Of a DNA stretch of 64,000 nucleotides, positions 26,317 through 34,171 are shown in pieces. This DNA comes from Kitasatospora sp. GP82 (lineage in GTDB: Bacteria > Actinomycetota > Actinomycetes > Streptomycetales > Streptomycetaceae), in assembly GCF_029892105.1 (NCBI RefSeq), contig NZ_JARZAJ010000007.1, positions 124,001-188,000 on the forward strand. Direction: 5' to 3'. Made by a program: the position numbers and the translations under genes. Positions within the stretch are counted from its first letter, which is position 1, and every line of letters begins with the position of its first letter. Below the pieces are notes generated by a model that was given only the letters and a program-made list of their open reading frames with translations, made no database searches and was not told the origin of the DNA.

Positions 26317-26583
26317 ATGAACAGCGTGATCGTCCTCCTGGAGGTCGCCGCGGACCAGGCGATCGGGCCCGATGGTGTCGAGCCGGTGGTGCTGCTGGTC
26401 CACGCGGCCGGCGCAGACCCGGACGTGCCGGAGGATCCCGGCCCCAGGACCCTGTGCGGACTGAGCACCGATGCGATGGAGCACTCCCACTACCGGCCGG
26501 CCAGGCCCGGCGAGCCCTGGTACCCGCCGACGCTGTACGACAAGCGGTGCAGAGAGTGCGAGGCGGTGCTGCGGAGCATCTGA
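26317..26583 (+). CDS. Hypothetical protein
   Basis: 88 residues. It contains TLCGLSTDAMEHSHY and a C-terminal YDKRCRECEAVLRS, giving Cys residues spaced like a small metal site (CGL ... CREC). AAGGAG before ATG is a good ribosome-binding site and a strong terminator follows. No family recognised. Confidence 0.65.
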   Translation: MNSVIVLLEVAADQAIGPDGVEPVVLLVHAAGADPDVPEDPGPRTLCGLSTDAMEHSHYRPARPGEPWYPPTLYDKRCRECEAVLRSI

Positions 26584-26612
26584 TCGCAGCCGGACCGGTC
26601 CGGACCGGTACA

Positions 26613-26648
26613 GAAGCCCCCGAGCTCTGCGGCGAGCTCGGGGGCTTC
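26613..26648 (+). terminator. Terminator between convergent genes
   Basis: Perfect 15-bp stem (GAAGCCCCCGAGCTC at 26613-26627, complement at 26634-26648) with the loop TGCGGC. It serves the hypothetical gene and probably the convergent secreted-protein gene. Confidence 0.9.
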
Positions 26649-26688
26649 CAGGTGGTCGGCGAGGCGGTCAAACACCTGCCGACGCGGG

Positions 26689-27591
26689 TCAGCGCAGCTC
26701 GACGACCTTGTGCGTACCGAGGAAGGCGTGCGGCAGACCCCGCTTCTCGTCGGGGACGGAGCAGAGCAGCACATAGCTGCCGGGCTTCAGCCCGTGGGAC
26801 TGCACCAGGGCGGTACGGCCGGGCGAGATGGCGCCGAGCCCGGTGGCCGGCCCGGTGAACGGCGACGACGGCTTGCCGCCGGCCGCGGCCTTGTCGAGGT
26901 AGGTCTGCACCTGCGCGTCGGTGGTACCGGAGGCGACCGGCCTCAGCTGCATGTCGCGGATCTCGGTGGAATCGTTGTGGACCAGGTAGGACAGGTGTGC
27001 GTTCACCACGTCCATCGTGTGGAAGCGGGGGCCCTCGGTGGTGTCCTGCTGGATCACGATGCCGCCCGGGAACCGTGCCTGGTTGGCGCTCTGACCATTC
27101 GTGCCCACCAGTTGCATGCTCTTGACCACCGGGTGCGCGGGGTCGGCCCGGAAGGCGGTGAAGTCCAGCAGATAGACGGTGCCGGGGGAGATCGCCTCGG
27201 TGAACTGCTCGTGGATCTGCGGGGTGACCAGGGCACCGCCCAACGCCTCGGCCTCACCGCGGACCGCCCGGATCCCGGTGGCCGCGGTGGACGGCGTGGA
27301 GCTGATCGAGTCGGCGAGGTCGTGGAGCACCCGGTCGAGTGAGACCCCGTCGTGCGGACGCAGGAGTTGGAGCTGTCGTCCGTTCGCATCCGCCGTCTTG
27401 ACCCGGAAGCTGACCAGGCCGCCCTGGTGGCTGTCCGGCGCCCGGATGCCGGACGCGTCGACGCCGACCTCGATCGGGTGGTCCTCGGGCGAGGTGGCGG
27501 CGGCCGTACCCGCTGCGCCGACGGTCGTGGTGAGGGCGAGGACGGCGACGGCCGCCGCCCGCACCCCGCGGCTGAACAGTTGACCTGACAT
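26689..27591 (-). CDS. Secreted cupredoxin-like protein lacking the usual axial Met
   Basis: 300 residues with a Sec signal peptide (VRAAAVAVLALTTTVGAAGTAAA). The C-terminus YVLLCSVPDEKRGLPHAFLGTHKVVEL has the Cys/His spacing of a type-1 copper site, but the position normally filled by Met (GMH/GMK) is Thr, so a standard blue-copper centre is unlikely. AAAGGA precedes ATG. Divergent from the 5'-nucleotidase gene with 419 bases between, in which I see no gene. The assignment rests on the C-terminal pattern only. Confidence 0.6.
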   Translation of the reverse strand: MSGQLFSRGVRAAAVAVLALTTTVGAAGTAAATSPEDHPIEVGVDASGIRAPDSHQGGLVSFRVKTADANGRQLQLLRPHDGVSLDRVLHDLADSISSTPSTAATGIRAVRGEAEALGGALVTPQIHEQFTEAISPGTVYLLDFTAFRADPAHPVVKSMQLVGTNGQSANQARFPGGIVIQQDTTEGPRFHTMDVVNAHLSYLVHNDSTEIRDMQLRPVASGTTDAQVQTYLDKAAAGGKPSSPFTGPATGLGAISPGRTALVQSHGLKPGSYVLLCSVPDEKRGLPHAFLGTHKVVELR

Positions 27592-28010
27592 GAAGATCCT
27601 TTCGGTGTCCCTGCCCCGCCGCGAATGATCCCCAGCCGCGGACACGGCATAGCGCCTCCGGCCACATGCGAACCCGACCGGGCTATCGGCTGATGGTCCG
27701 CCAATGTCATTGGTGCCGCTCCGCCGACTGCTGGGGCGTCGGCTGTCGGATGGTCACGGACTGTTCATGCCATGGGGGGATCCGACCGCGGACGGTGGTC
27801 GGGCAGGCTGGCGAGGTGGGCGCACTGCCGCTGCCGCCGCCCGCGAGGAGCAGGCGGAGGCAACGTATGTGACACAGCGGCAGGCACCGCCGGACAGCGC
27901 ACCACCGGCTACCGATTCGCGCTCGTGTGCGCCAGGAGCCCCCCTGCGCCCGGACATCGCGCCGCGCGACCCGCAGAACCTCCACCTACGTCCGCAGGAG
28001 AGTGAACCCA

Positions 28011-29963
28011 GTGCGAGAGATCGGACGACGGACTTTCATCACCGCGGCGGGGGCCATCGCCACCGTCGCCGCGGTCGGCACCCGTGCCTTCGCCAGCGGC
28101 CACGCACGGGACGCGGCCACCGCCGACGAGTACGTGGACGTGCAGTTGCTCAACATCACCGACCTGCACGGCTATCTCCAGGCCGCACCGGGAGGTGACT
28201 CGGTCATCACCGGGGCCGGGGGCAGGAAGTACACCGTCGGCGGGGTCGCCTATCTGGCCGCCCATCTGAAACGGCTCCGAGCGGGCCGCGGGAACTCCGT
28301 CTTCTTCGCGCCCGGAGACCTCTTCTCCGGCTGGGAGTTCGACGCGGAGTCCTTCGCCGACGAGCCGACGATCGAGGCGCTCAACCGGATGGGGCTGAAC
28401 TTCGCCTCCGCCGGGAACCACGAGTTCGACAAGTCCCCGGCCTTCCTCACCCGGCACATGGAGCAGGGCGTCTCCTTCTCCCGGGTCGACTGGGACGACT
28501 CCTTCAAGGACTCCGGGGGACACCGCTTCCATGGCGCCGACTTCCGCTACTACAGCGCCAACATGGTGTGGAAGGAGACCGGCCGCACGGTCCTTCCGCC
28601 GTACAACATCGAATGGGTGGACGCCGGGAACGGCCGTCGGCTTCCGGTCGGGTTCATCCACCTGACCGCGAGCGGCACCGAGACCTTCCCCGGTTCCTTC
28701 CAGCCCGCGCTGAGCTCCCTGGACGAGGTCGAGAGCGCCAACCGCTGCGCGGCCGAGCTCAAGGCGCGCGGTGTCAACGCGATCGTGCTCAGCATGCACG
28801 ACGGCGCGGTCGCGGGCACCGACTTCGACAGCGGCAGCAACCCCTCGGGCCCCGCCTACGACCTGGCGCTGCGGGTCTCCCCCGACATCGACGCGATCGT
28901 CACCGGCCACTGGCACTGCGCCTTCAACATGATGGTGCCCGATCCGAACGGCGTGCCCCGTCCGTTCGTCGAGGCCGGCTGCCACGGCCAGCTGATCAAC
29001 GAGATCAACCTCCGGCTCGACCCGACGACGGGCCGGGTGGTCCGCGCCCTGACCATCTCGACCAACCACCCCAACACCCGGGACGTGGCGCCGGATCCGG
29101 AGCTGAAGCAGGTGGCGGACTACTGGGCCGGTTACGGCGGCCGACGCGCGCGGACCTCCATCGGCAAGCAGACCGCCTCCTTCACCCAGCAGCGCAACAG
29201 CGCGGGCGAGAGCACCATGGGCGACCTGGTGGCGGACTGGGCGTACTGGGCCGGACGGCAGCCGCTGGAACCGCTGAACGACGGAAACGCCTACCCCGAC
29301 ACTCCGGCGGAGCTGGCCGTCATCGCCGTCGCACCGCGCATCGGCCAGTGCGTCATCGGCTCCGACCTCGTCTACGACTCCGCCTCGGGCGGGACGATCA
29401 CCTTCGGGCAGGCGTGGGACGCCGTCGGCTTCGGCGACCCGATCGTCACCGCGACCGTCACCGGTGCCCAGATCCACGACGCACTGGAGCAGCAGTGGTC
29501 CGACGCCGGGGGCGGCGGTCTGCGCTTCGCGCCACTGGCCGTCTCGCGAAACGTCCGCTACGGCTTCGACGCCGCCGGTGCGATCGGTGACCGGGTCGCC
29601 CCCCGTGATGTCCTCATCGACGGACGGCCGTTGGACCCGGCCCGCTCCTACCGGATCGCGATGCCCGCGTACACCCTGATCAACGAGGACGGGTACCCGG
29701 CGTTCACCGGCTTCACCCAGCCCTTCCGCCACACCCGGGACTTCGAGAGCTTCATCGCCTTCGTCAAGTCCCGCAAGCGCATCGCCCCGGCGCCCCTGAA
29801 CCGGGTCTCGGTCAAGAACGCCACCGCTCCCGGCGCGCGGGTCGGCGAGATCGCGGTACCGCCGCGGCTGCTGCACGCGGACGGCAGTCCCATGCCGAGG
29901 GCCGAGGCCGCGGCGAGGGCCGCCGCCAGGCCGGACGTCCACGGATTCCGCGTCCCCTGCTGA
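28011..29963 (+). CDS. Exported 5'-nucleotidase / 2',3'-cyclic phosphodiesterase family protein
   Basis: 650 residues. Twin-arginine signal (GRRTFITAAGA), then a calcineurin-like metallophosphatase domain: NITDLHGYL, PGDLFSG, SAGNHEFD and TGHWHCAFN supply the di-metal ligands. The C-terminal 5'-nucleotidase domain carries NSAGESTMGDLVADW and GGGLRFAP. The enzyme releases nucleosides and phosphate from extracellular nucleotides, a phosphate-scavenging role in the family. GTG start with GGAG upstream. A terminator follows. Confidence 0.92.
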   Translation: MREIGRRTFITAAGAIATVAAVGTRAFASGHARDAATADEYVDVQLLNITDLHGYLQAAPGGDSVITGAGGRKYTVGGVAYLAAHLKRLRAGRGNSVFFAPGDLFSGWEFDAESFADEPTIEALNRMGLNFASAGNHEFDKSPAFLTRHMEQGVSFSRVDWDDSFKDSGGHRFHGADFRYYSANMVWKETGRTVLPPYNIEWVDAGNGRRLPVGFIHLTASGTETFPGSFQPALSSLDEVESANRCAAELKARGVNAIVLSMHDGAVAGTDFDSGSNPSGPAYDLALRVSPDIDAIVTGHWHCAFNMMVPDPNGVPRPFVEAGCHGQLINEINLRLDPTTGRVVRALTISTNHPNTRDVAPDPELKQVADYWAGYGGRRARTSIGKQTASFTQQRNSAGESTMGDLVADWAYWAGRQPLEPLNDGNAYPDTPAELAVIAVAPRIGQCVIGSDLVYDSASGGTITFGQAWDAVGFGDPIVTATVTGAQIHDALEQQWSDAGGGGLRFAPLAVSRNVRYGFDAAGAIGDRVAPRDVLIDGRPLDPARSYRIAMPAYTLINEDGYPAFTGFTQPFRHTRDFESFIAFVKSRKRIAPAPLNRVSVKNATAPGARVGEIAVPPRLLHADGSPMPRAEAAARAAARPDVHGFRVPC

Positions 29964-30007
29964 ACGGCAGGCCGTTCGGGCGCACTTGAGGACAGCCCCG
30001 GATGCCG

Positions 30008-30061
30008 CCGTGGGACGCCCTCCGGCAAGGACTTCCGTCCGGCCCGGAGGGCGTCCCACGG
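30008..30061. terminator. Bidirectional terminator
   Basis: Perfect 18-bp inverted repeat (CCGTGGGACGCCCTCCGG at 30008-30025, complement at 30044-30061) with an 18-base loop, between the 5'-nucleotidase gene and the convergent SnoaL-like gene. Confidence 0.85.
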
Positions 30062-30080
30062 CACTGGGCACCGCCCTGGA

Positions 30081-30503
30081 TCAGGCGTTGTCGAGCGGGC
30101 CGCCGAACAGCGAGCGCTCGACGTGCTGGGTGTCGGTGTACTCGCGGACGGAGACGATCCTGCCGTCGCGGACGACGAAGACACCGAGGCACTGGTTGTC
30201 GTAGACCCGGCCGTGGACGGTGGTGCCCTTGGAGGTCCACTCGGCGACGACCTGTTCGCCGTCGGCCACCACATTGGTGAGGGTGACCTCAACGGTGCTG
30301 CCGGGAGCGAACAGGCTGCCCGCCCCGCCCAGGAAGTCGTTGACGATGGCGTCGCGTCCGCGCCACACCCCCGTGAGCGGGACATCGCCGGGGTAGGTCC
30401 AGGTGGCCTCCTCGGCGAAGCTGGCGACGATGGTGTCGAGGTCGCCCTCGGCGACGGCGTTGACGTAGGTGACGACGACGGTACGGGGGTCGCTGCTGGT
30501 CAT
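30081..30503 (-). CDS. SnoaL/NTF2-like protein
   Basis: 140 residues with the cone-shaped NTF2-like pattern (VVTYVNAVAEGDLDTIVASFAEEATW, residues ~9-34; cited in part) and FVVRDGRIVSVREYTD near the C-terminus. GAGGAAAACACC precedes ATG. It follows the oxidoreductase gene by 43 bases on the same strand, and both are divergent from the LysR gene, so a small LysR-controlled detoxification operon is likely. Confidence 0.88.
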   Translation of the reverse strand: MTSSDPRTVVVTYVNAVAEGDLDTIVASFAEEATWTYPGDVPLTGVWRGRDAIVNDFLGGAGSLFAPGSTVEVTLTNVVADGEQVVAEWTSKGTTVHGRVYDNQCLGVFVVRDGRIVSVREYTDTQHVERSLFGGPLDNA

Positions 30504-30546
30504 GGTGTTTTCCTCGGCAGTTGACGGTTGATCGGAAGACGAGCGA

Positions 30547-31467
30547 TCAGGAGATGGTGAGGACCGCGTTGCCGCGGATCCTTCGTGCACGGAGGTCGTC
30601 GAGGACGTCGGGGGTGCGGCCCCAGTCGGCCACCGATCCGATCTCGGGGTGCAGCCGGCCTTCGGCCACCAGCCGGACCAGCGTCTGGAGGTCCGGCGCG
30701 TCCGGGCCGTCGGAGTCGGCGTAGCTGAAGTGGCGGATGGTCGCCGAGACCGGGCCGGCCAGCAGGCTGAAGAAGTCCAACTCGACGCGTCGACGGCTGG
30801 CCTGGCCGAACCAGATCAGCAGGCCGCGCGGTCGCAGTTTGGCGAGGGCCGTCGGAAGGTTCTCGCCGCCGGTGGACTCCAGCACCAGGTCGAACGGGCC
30901 CTCGGCGTCCTCGACCCGCCGGGTGACGGCGGCTGCGCCCAACCGGGCCAGGCCGGCGCCGCGTTCCGCCGAGGAACTGACCGCTGTCACCGACGCCCCG
31001 GCAGCGGCGGCCAGTTCGACGAAGTAGTGGCCGACACCGCCGGATGCACCGGTCAGCAGAATACGCCGGCCCGCGACACTCCCCGCCGCCCGCAGCAGGC
31101 GCAGCGCCGTCAACCCGGCCAGCGGGAGTGCTGCCGCCTCGATGGTCGCCACCTCCTCGGACAGGCAGGCGAGTTGGCCGGAGGGCACGGCCGCGTACTC
31201 GGCCCAGCCAGCCGACGGAGGGTGGGCGACCACGCGTCGGCCGACGGGCGGGCCGGAGCCGTCGGCGGCCGCCTGGACGACCAGCCCGGCCACATCCTTC
31301 CCGGGCCGCCAGGCGGCCCGGGGGCGTTCCAGCTGAAAGGTCTCACCGCGGTTCACCGAGTACGCGTCCACCTTCACCAGCACCTCGTCGGGGCGCAGCT
31401 CGGGCTGGGCGACGTCGGTGCGCCGTACCGAGTGGTCCGGGCCGCCGGTGGCCACAAATGCCTTCAT
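30547..31467 (-). CDS. Zinc-independent quinone-oxidoreductase-like MDR protein
   Basis: 306 residues of the medium-chain dehydrogenase/reductase superfamily: GroES-like N-terminus (DEVLVKVDAYSVNRGE), nucleotide-binding LLTGASGGVGHYFVELA near residue 137. No zinc-binding Cys cluster, as in NADPH:quinone oxidoreductases. Transcribed with the SnoaL-like gene and divergent from a LysR gene. Confidence 0.9.
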   Translation of the reverse strand: MKAFVATGGPDHSVRRTDVAQPELRPDEVLVKVDAYSVNRGETFQLERPRAAWRPGKDVAGLVVQAAADGSGPPVGRRVVAHPPSAGWAEYAAVPSGQLACLSEEVATIEAAALPLAGLTALRLLRAAGSVAGRRILLTGASGGVGHYFVELAAAAGASVTAVSSSAERGAGLARLGAAAVTRRVEDAEGPFDLVLESTGGENLPTALAKLRPRGLLIWFGQASRRRVELDFFSLLAGPVSATIRHFSYADSDGPDAPDLQTLVRLVAEGRLHPEIGSVADWGRTPDVLDDLRARRIRGNAVLTIS

Positions 31468-31565
31468 CTCCCGTGCCTTTCGCTCGTGTCCGGCCTCTTC
31501 GGCCCGGCTGACGACCAGCTAACCGGGCGGGCCCGGGAGGGGTCCAACAACGGAAATCGGCTTTC

Positions 31566-31582
31566 GACAACCGGTGGTTGTC
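31566..31582. promoter_or_regulatory. Operator-like palindrome at LysR/MDR divergent promoter
   Basis: GACAACC-GGT-GGTTGTC ends eight bases before the LysR ATG. Symmetry and position point to LysR autoregulation. Confidence 0.55.
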
Positions 31583-31589
31583 ATGCAGG

Positions 31590-32552
31590 ATGGCGGCCGT
31601 GGATCTCGACCTCGCGCAGGTGCGCGCCTTCGTAGCGGTCGCGGAAGTGCTGCACTTCCGCCGGGCGGCCGAGTCGCTCTCCCTCACCCAGCAGGGGCTC
31701 TCCAAACGGATCGCGCGCTTGGAGGAAGGACTCGGTGCGAGTCTCTTCGAGCGCGGCCGAACCGGTGTGGCACTGACTCCGGCAGGTGTGCGGTTCCTCG
31801 ACCCGGCCCGGGCCGCGCTGGCGGCGGGGGCGGCCGCGCTGGCGGCCGTCCGACTACCCGAGCGGGCACTGCGGTTGGACGTCTGGGGGCACCTGTTCGC
31901 TCCGCTGCGGACCGTGCGGGAAATGCTCGACGCCACGGAGGGTGTGCACGCACAGGTCGGGCCCGGGCGGGATCTTCCCGGGGTGGCCGCCGCGCTGCTG
32001 CGCGCAGAGACCGATGCCGGGTTCGGGCGCTTCCACCCCCTCGCCGACGGGCCCACCCAGGCACTGGCCCACCGGCTGGTCCGCCTCGAACCCCTCGACG
32101 CGGTGCTCGCCGCGGACCATCCGCTCGCTGCTCGGAGCGCGCTGCGGCCCGCCGACCTCGCAGCACTGCGGCTGGTGCTGCCCGCGGCACCCGAGCGGCT
32201 GGACTTCCTGAGCCGCTTCGCCGAGCAGTTCGGGGTGCCGATGCTGCCGGGCGAGGCCAATCTCGGCCTCGACCACCTGCTGGAACAGGTCAGGACGACA
32301 CCGGGCTCCTTCACCCTGCTGCCCGCCGAGCTGCCCCTGGAGCCCGGGTCCGGCCTGAGTGCCGTACCGCTCGTCGAACCGACACCGCTGTACGCCTGGT
32401 CGCTGGTGTGGCTGCGGCAGCCGCAGGCTCCCGGAGTCGCCGACCTGCTCAGGGGGTTCGCGGAAGTCGGCCGGAAGCGGCGCTGGTTGGAGTTCCAGCC
32501 CCGGCGGGACTGGCTGCCGGAGGCCGACCAGGCCGAAGTCCGCGCGCTCTGA
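31590..32552 (+). CDS. LysR-family transcriptional regulator
   Basis: 320 residues. Winged helix-turn-helix at residues ~4-63 (AQVRAFVAVAEVLHFRRAAESL, then LTQQGLSKRIARLE), followed by a LysR substrate-binding domain. ATG chosen; a GTG three codons later is equally possible because no ribosome-binding site is visible. Divergent from and probably controlling the MDR/SnoaL-like pair. Confidence 0.9.
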   Translation: MAAVDLDLAQVRAFVAVAEVLHFRRAAESLSLTQQGLSKRIARLEEGLGASLFERGRTGVALTPAGVRFLDPARAALAAGAAALAAVRLPERALRLDVWGHLFAPLRTVREMLDATEGVHAQVGPGRDLPGVAAALLRAETDAGFGRFHPLADGPTQALAHRLVRLEPLDAVLAADHPLAARSALRPADLAALRLVLPAAPERLDFLSRFAEQFGVPMLPGEANLGLDHLLEQVRTTPGSFTLLPAELPLEPGSGLSAVPLVEPTPLYAWSLVWLRQPQAPGVADLLRGFAEVGRKRRWLEFQPRRDWLPEADQAEVRAL

Positions 32553-32627
32553 CGACCGGCCGGCCCGGCCGTGCGGGCGAGCCGCCGCCCGGGCCGACCT
32601 TACGCTGCCGACCTCACGTGGCCGATC

Positions 32628-32765
32628 TCACGAGGCGTCGAGGCGGGCCAGTTCGTCCCGCGAGAGCCGCAGTGCGCCGGCTGCCACGTTGTCGACCAGG
32701 TGGTCCGGATTGCCGGTGCCGGGGATGGCCAGTACGTGCGGTCCTTGCTGCAGCGTCCACGCCAG
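32628..32765 (-). pseudogene. Aldo/keto reductase C-terminal remnant (inverted relative to its partner)
   Basis: On the minus strand the frame reads LAWTLQQGPHVLAIPGTGNP, then DHLVDNVAAGALRLSRDELARLDAS and stop at 32628-32630. This is the C-terminal end of a YajO/YqkF-type aldo/keto reductase. The catalytic Asp/Tyr/Lys part is absent. Confidence 0.8.
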
Positions 32766-32921
32766 GCGCCGTACCCGGACGATCTGGCCATCGCCACCAA
32801 GGTCGGGCCGGGCCGTGGTCCGTCGGGCGAGTGGCTGCCCCCGGCCGCACCGGAGCAGCTACGCGGCCAGATGGAGGAGAACCTGCGCCAACTCGGCCGT
32901 GACCGCGGTGATCGTCTGTGA
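32766..32921 (+). pseudogene. Aldo/keto reductase internal remnant
   Basis: On the plus strand the frame reads APYPDDLAIATKVGPGRG, then PSGEWLPPAAPEQLRGQMEENLRQLGRD, the segment around the catalytic Lys (TKVG) of an aldo/keto reductase. It abuts the C-terminal remnant on the opposite strand at about 32766. Confidence 0.8.
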
Positions 32922-33062
32922 GGTCATGCGTCGAAGTCCGGCAGCTCCATCGACGGGGCGGGACACTGTCACAGCGACAGCGGTCGATCTACCGCCGCCG
33001 GTGCAGCAGCCTCCTTGCGGCAGACCAGGACCTGCGGTGCTCACCACGTGTAGGGTCCCCGG

Positions 33063-33914
33063 GTGACGACGACATCTGACGCTTCAGCAGCTGCGGCCCG
33101 GCCCGCCGAGGAGTTCCTGCGTGCCTTCCACGACCGGGCCCCCGGCCTCCAGTCGGCGGGAGCCGGATCCAGCCGCACCGCCGATGGGCGTACCAGCTAC
33201 CAGATGCTGGCCGGCCGGGTCCCGCAGGCCCGACGGGTCCTGGACCTGGGGTGCGCCGACGGCGCGCTGCTCCAAGTGCTCGCCGAGGGCGGCGCCGAGG
33301 TCCTGGCGGGCATCGACCTGTCGGAGGGGGAGCTCGCGCTGGCCCGTCGGCGGCCCGCCCTCGCCACCGCCGACCTGCGCCACGGACGGGCACAGCAACT
33401 TCCCTTCCGTAACGGCTCGTTCGACACGGTCGTCTCGCACATGGCACTGATGCTGATGGAGGACGTCGAGCAGGTCGCCGCCGAGGTGGCGCGCGTGCTG
33501 GCACCGGGCGGGACGCTGGCCGTCGCCGTCGGCGGGGGTCCCGTCGCAGGAGAGGCGATGGAGCTCTTCCTCGCACTGGCCCGGCCGCACTTCAAGGCCA
33601 CTCCCACCGAGCTGCGAATGCCACGGCTGGGCGACCGCAGGACACGCCAACGCGAGGGCCTGGACGAGATCCTGGCGCCTGCCGGGTTCGAACCGGTCTC
33701 CTGGGAGCAGATCGTCATCGACATGGGCGGGACCCCCGAAGAGGTCTGGAAGGCCAACTCCGGGACCTTCTACGACATGGTGGAACTGGACGAGGACCGG
33801 AGCGGACGACTGCACGACGCGTTCATGGAGGAGTCCCGCCCGCTGCTGACCCCTGACGGACGACTCCCCTGCGGCATGCGGATCAACATCGCCACCACCC
33901 GACTGCGGGATTGA
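33063..33914 (+). CDS. Class I SAM-dependent methyltransferase
   Basis: 283 residues with motif I LDLGCADGALL (residues ~60-70), acidic motif II (AGIDLSEGEL), motif IV QQLPFRNGSFDTVVSHMALMLM (cited in part) and motif post-I/VI LAPGGTLAV. A Methyltransf_11-type small-molecule methyltransferase. GTG start; the TAGGGT about ten bases upstream may be a -10 box, giving a near-leaderless mRNA. Substrate unknown. Confidence 0.88.
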   Translation: MTTTSDASAAAARPAEEFLRAFHDRAPGLQSAGAGSSRTADGRTSYQMLAGRVPQARRVLDLGCADGALLQVLAEGGAEVLAGIDLSEGELALARRRPALATADLRHGRAQQLPFRNGSFDTVVSHMALMLMEDVEQVAAEVARVLAPGGTLAVAVGGGPVAGEAMELFLALARPHFKATPTELRMPRLGDRRTRQREGLDEILAPAGFEPVSWEQIVIDMGGTPEEVWKANSGTFYDMVELDEDRSGRLHDAFMEESRPLLTPDGRLPCGMRINIATTRLRD

Positions 33915-34000
33915 TCCACCCGCGCTCCCTATTGCCGGTCGGTCCAAGTCAGCCGGACACGGCTGCTCCCGAGTTCTTCCGCGCAGCGGGTAGGCCCCGG

Positions 34001-34171
34001 TTCGACGGCCGATGGGTCACCGCGCAGACCGTCTACGTCAACGGCGGCCTGGTGGCTCCCGCCAGCCGACCCGCCGAGCCTGCCGCCCCCGCCGACGGCT
34101 TCCGCCCGGCGGGGGCCTCACCGGGGGGCGCCGGAATAAGCGGCGTCCCCCGTCCCGCGATCAGGGCTTGA
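34001..34171 (+). pseudogene. SDR C-terminal remnant
   Basis: A short plus-strand frame reads RWVTAQTVYVNGGLVAP, the canonical C-terminus of a classical SDR (xWVTGQTxYVNGG), then low-complexity Pro/Ala sequence to a stop at 34169. No Rossmann fold precedes it. Confidence 0.75.
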
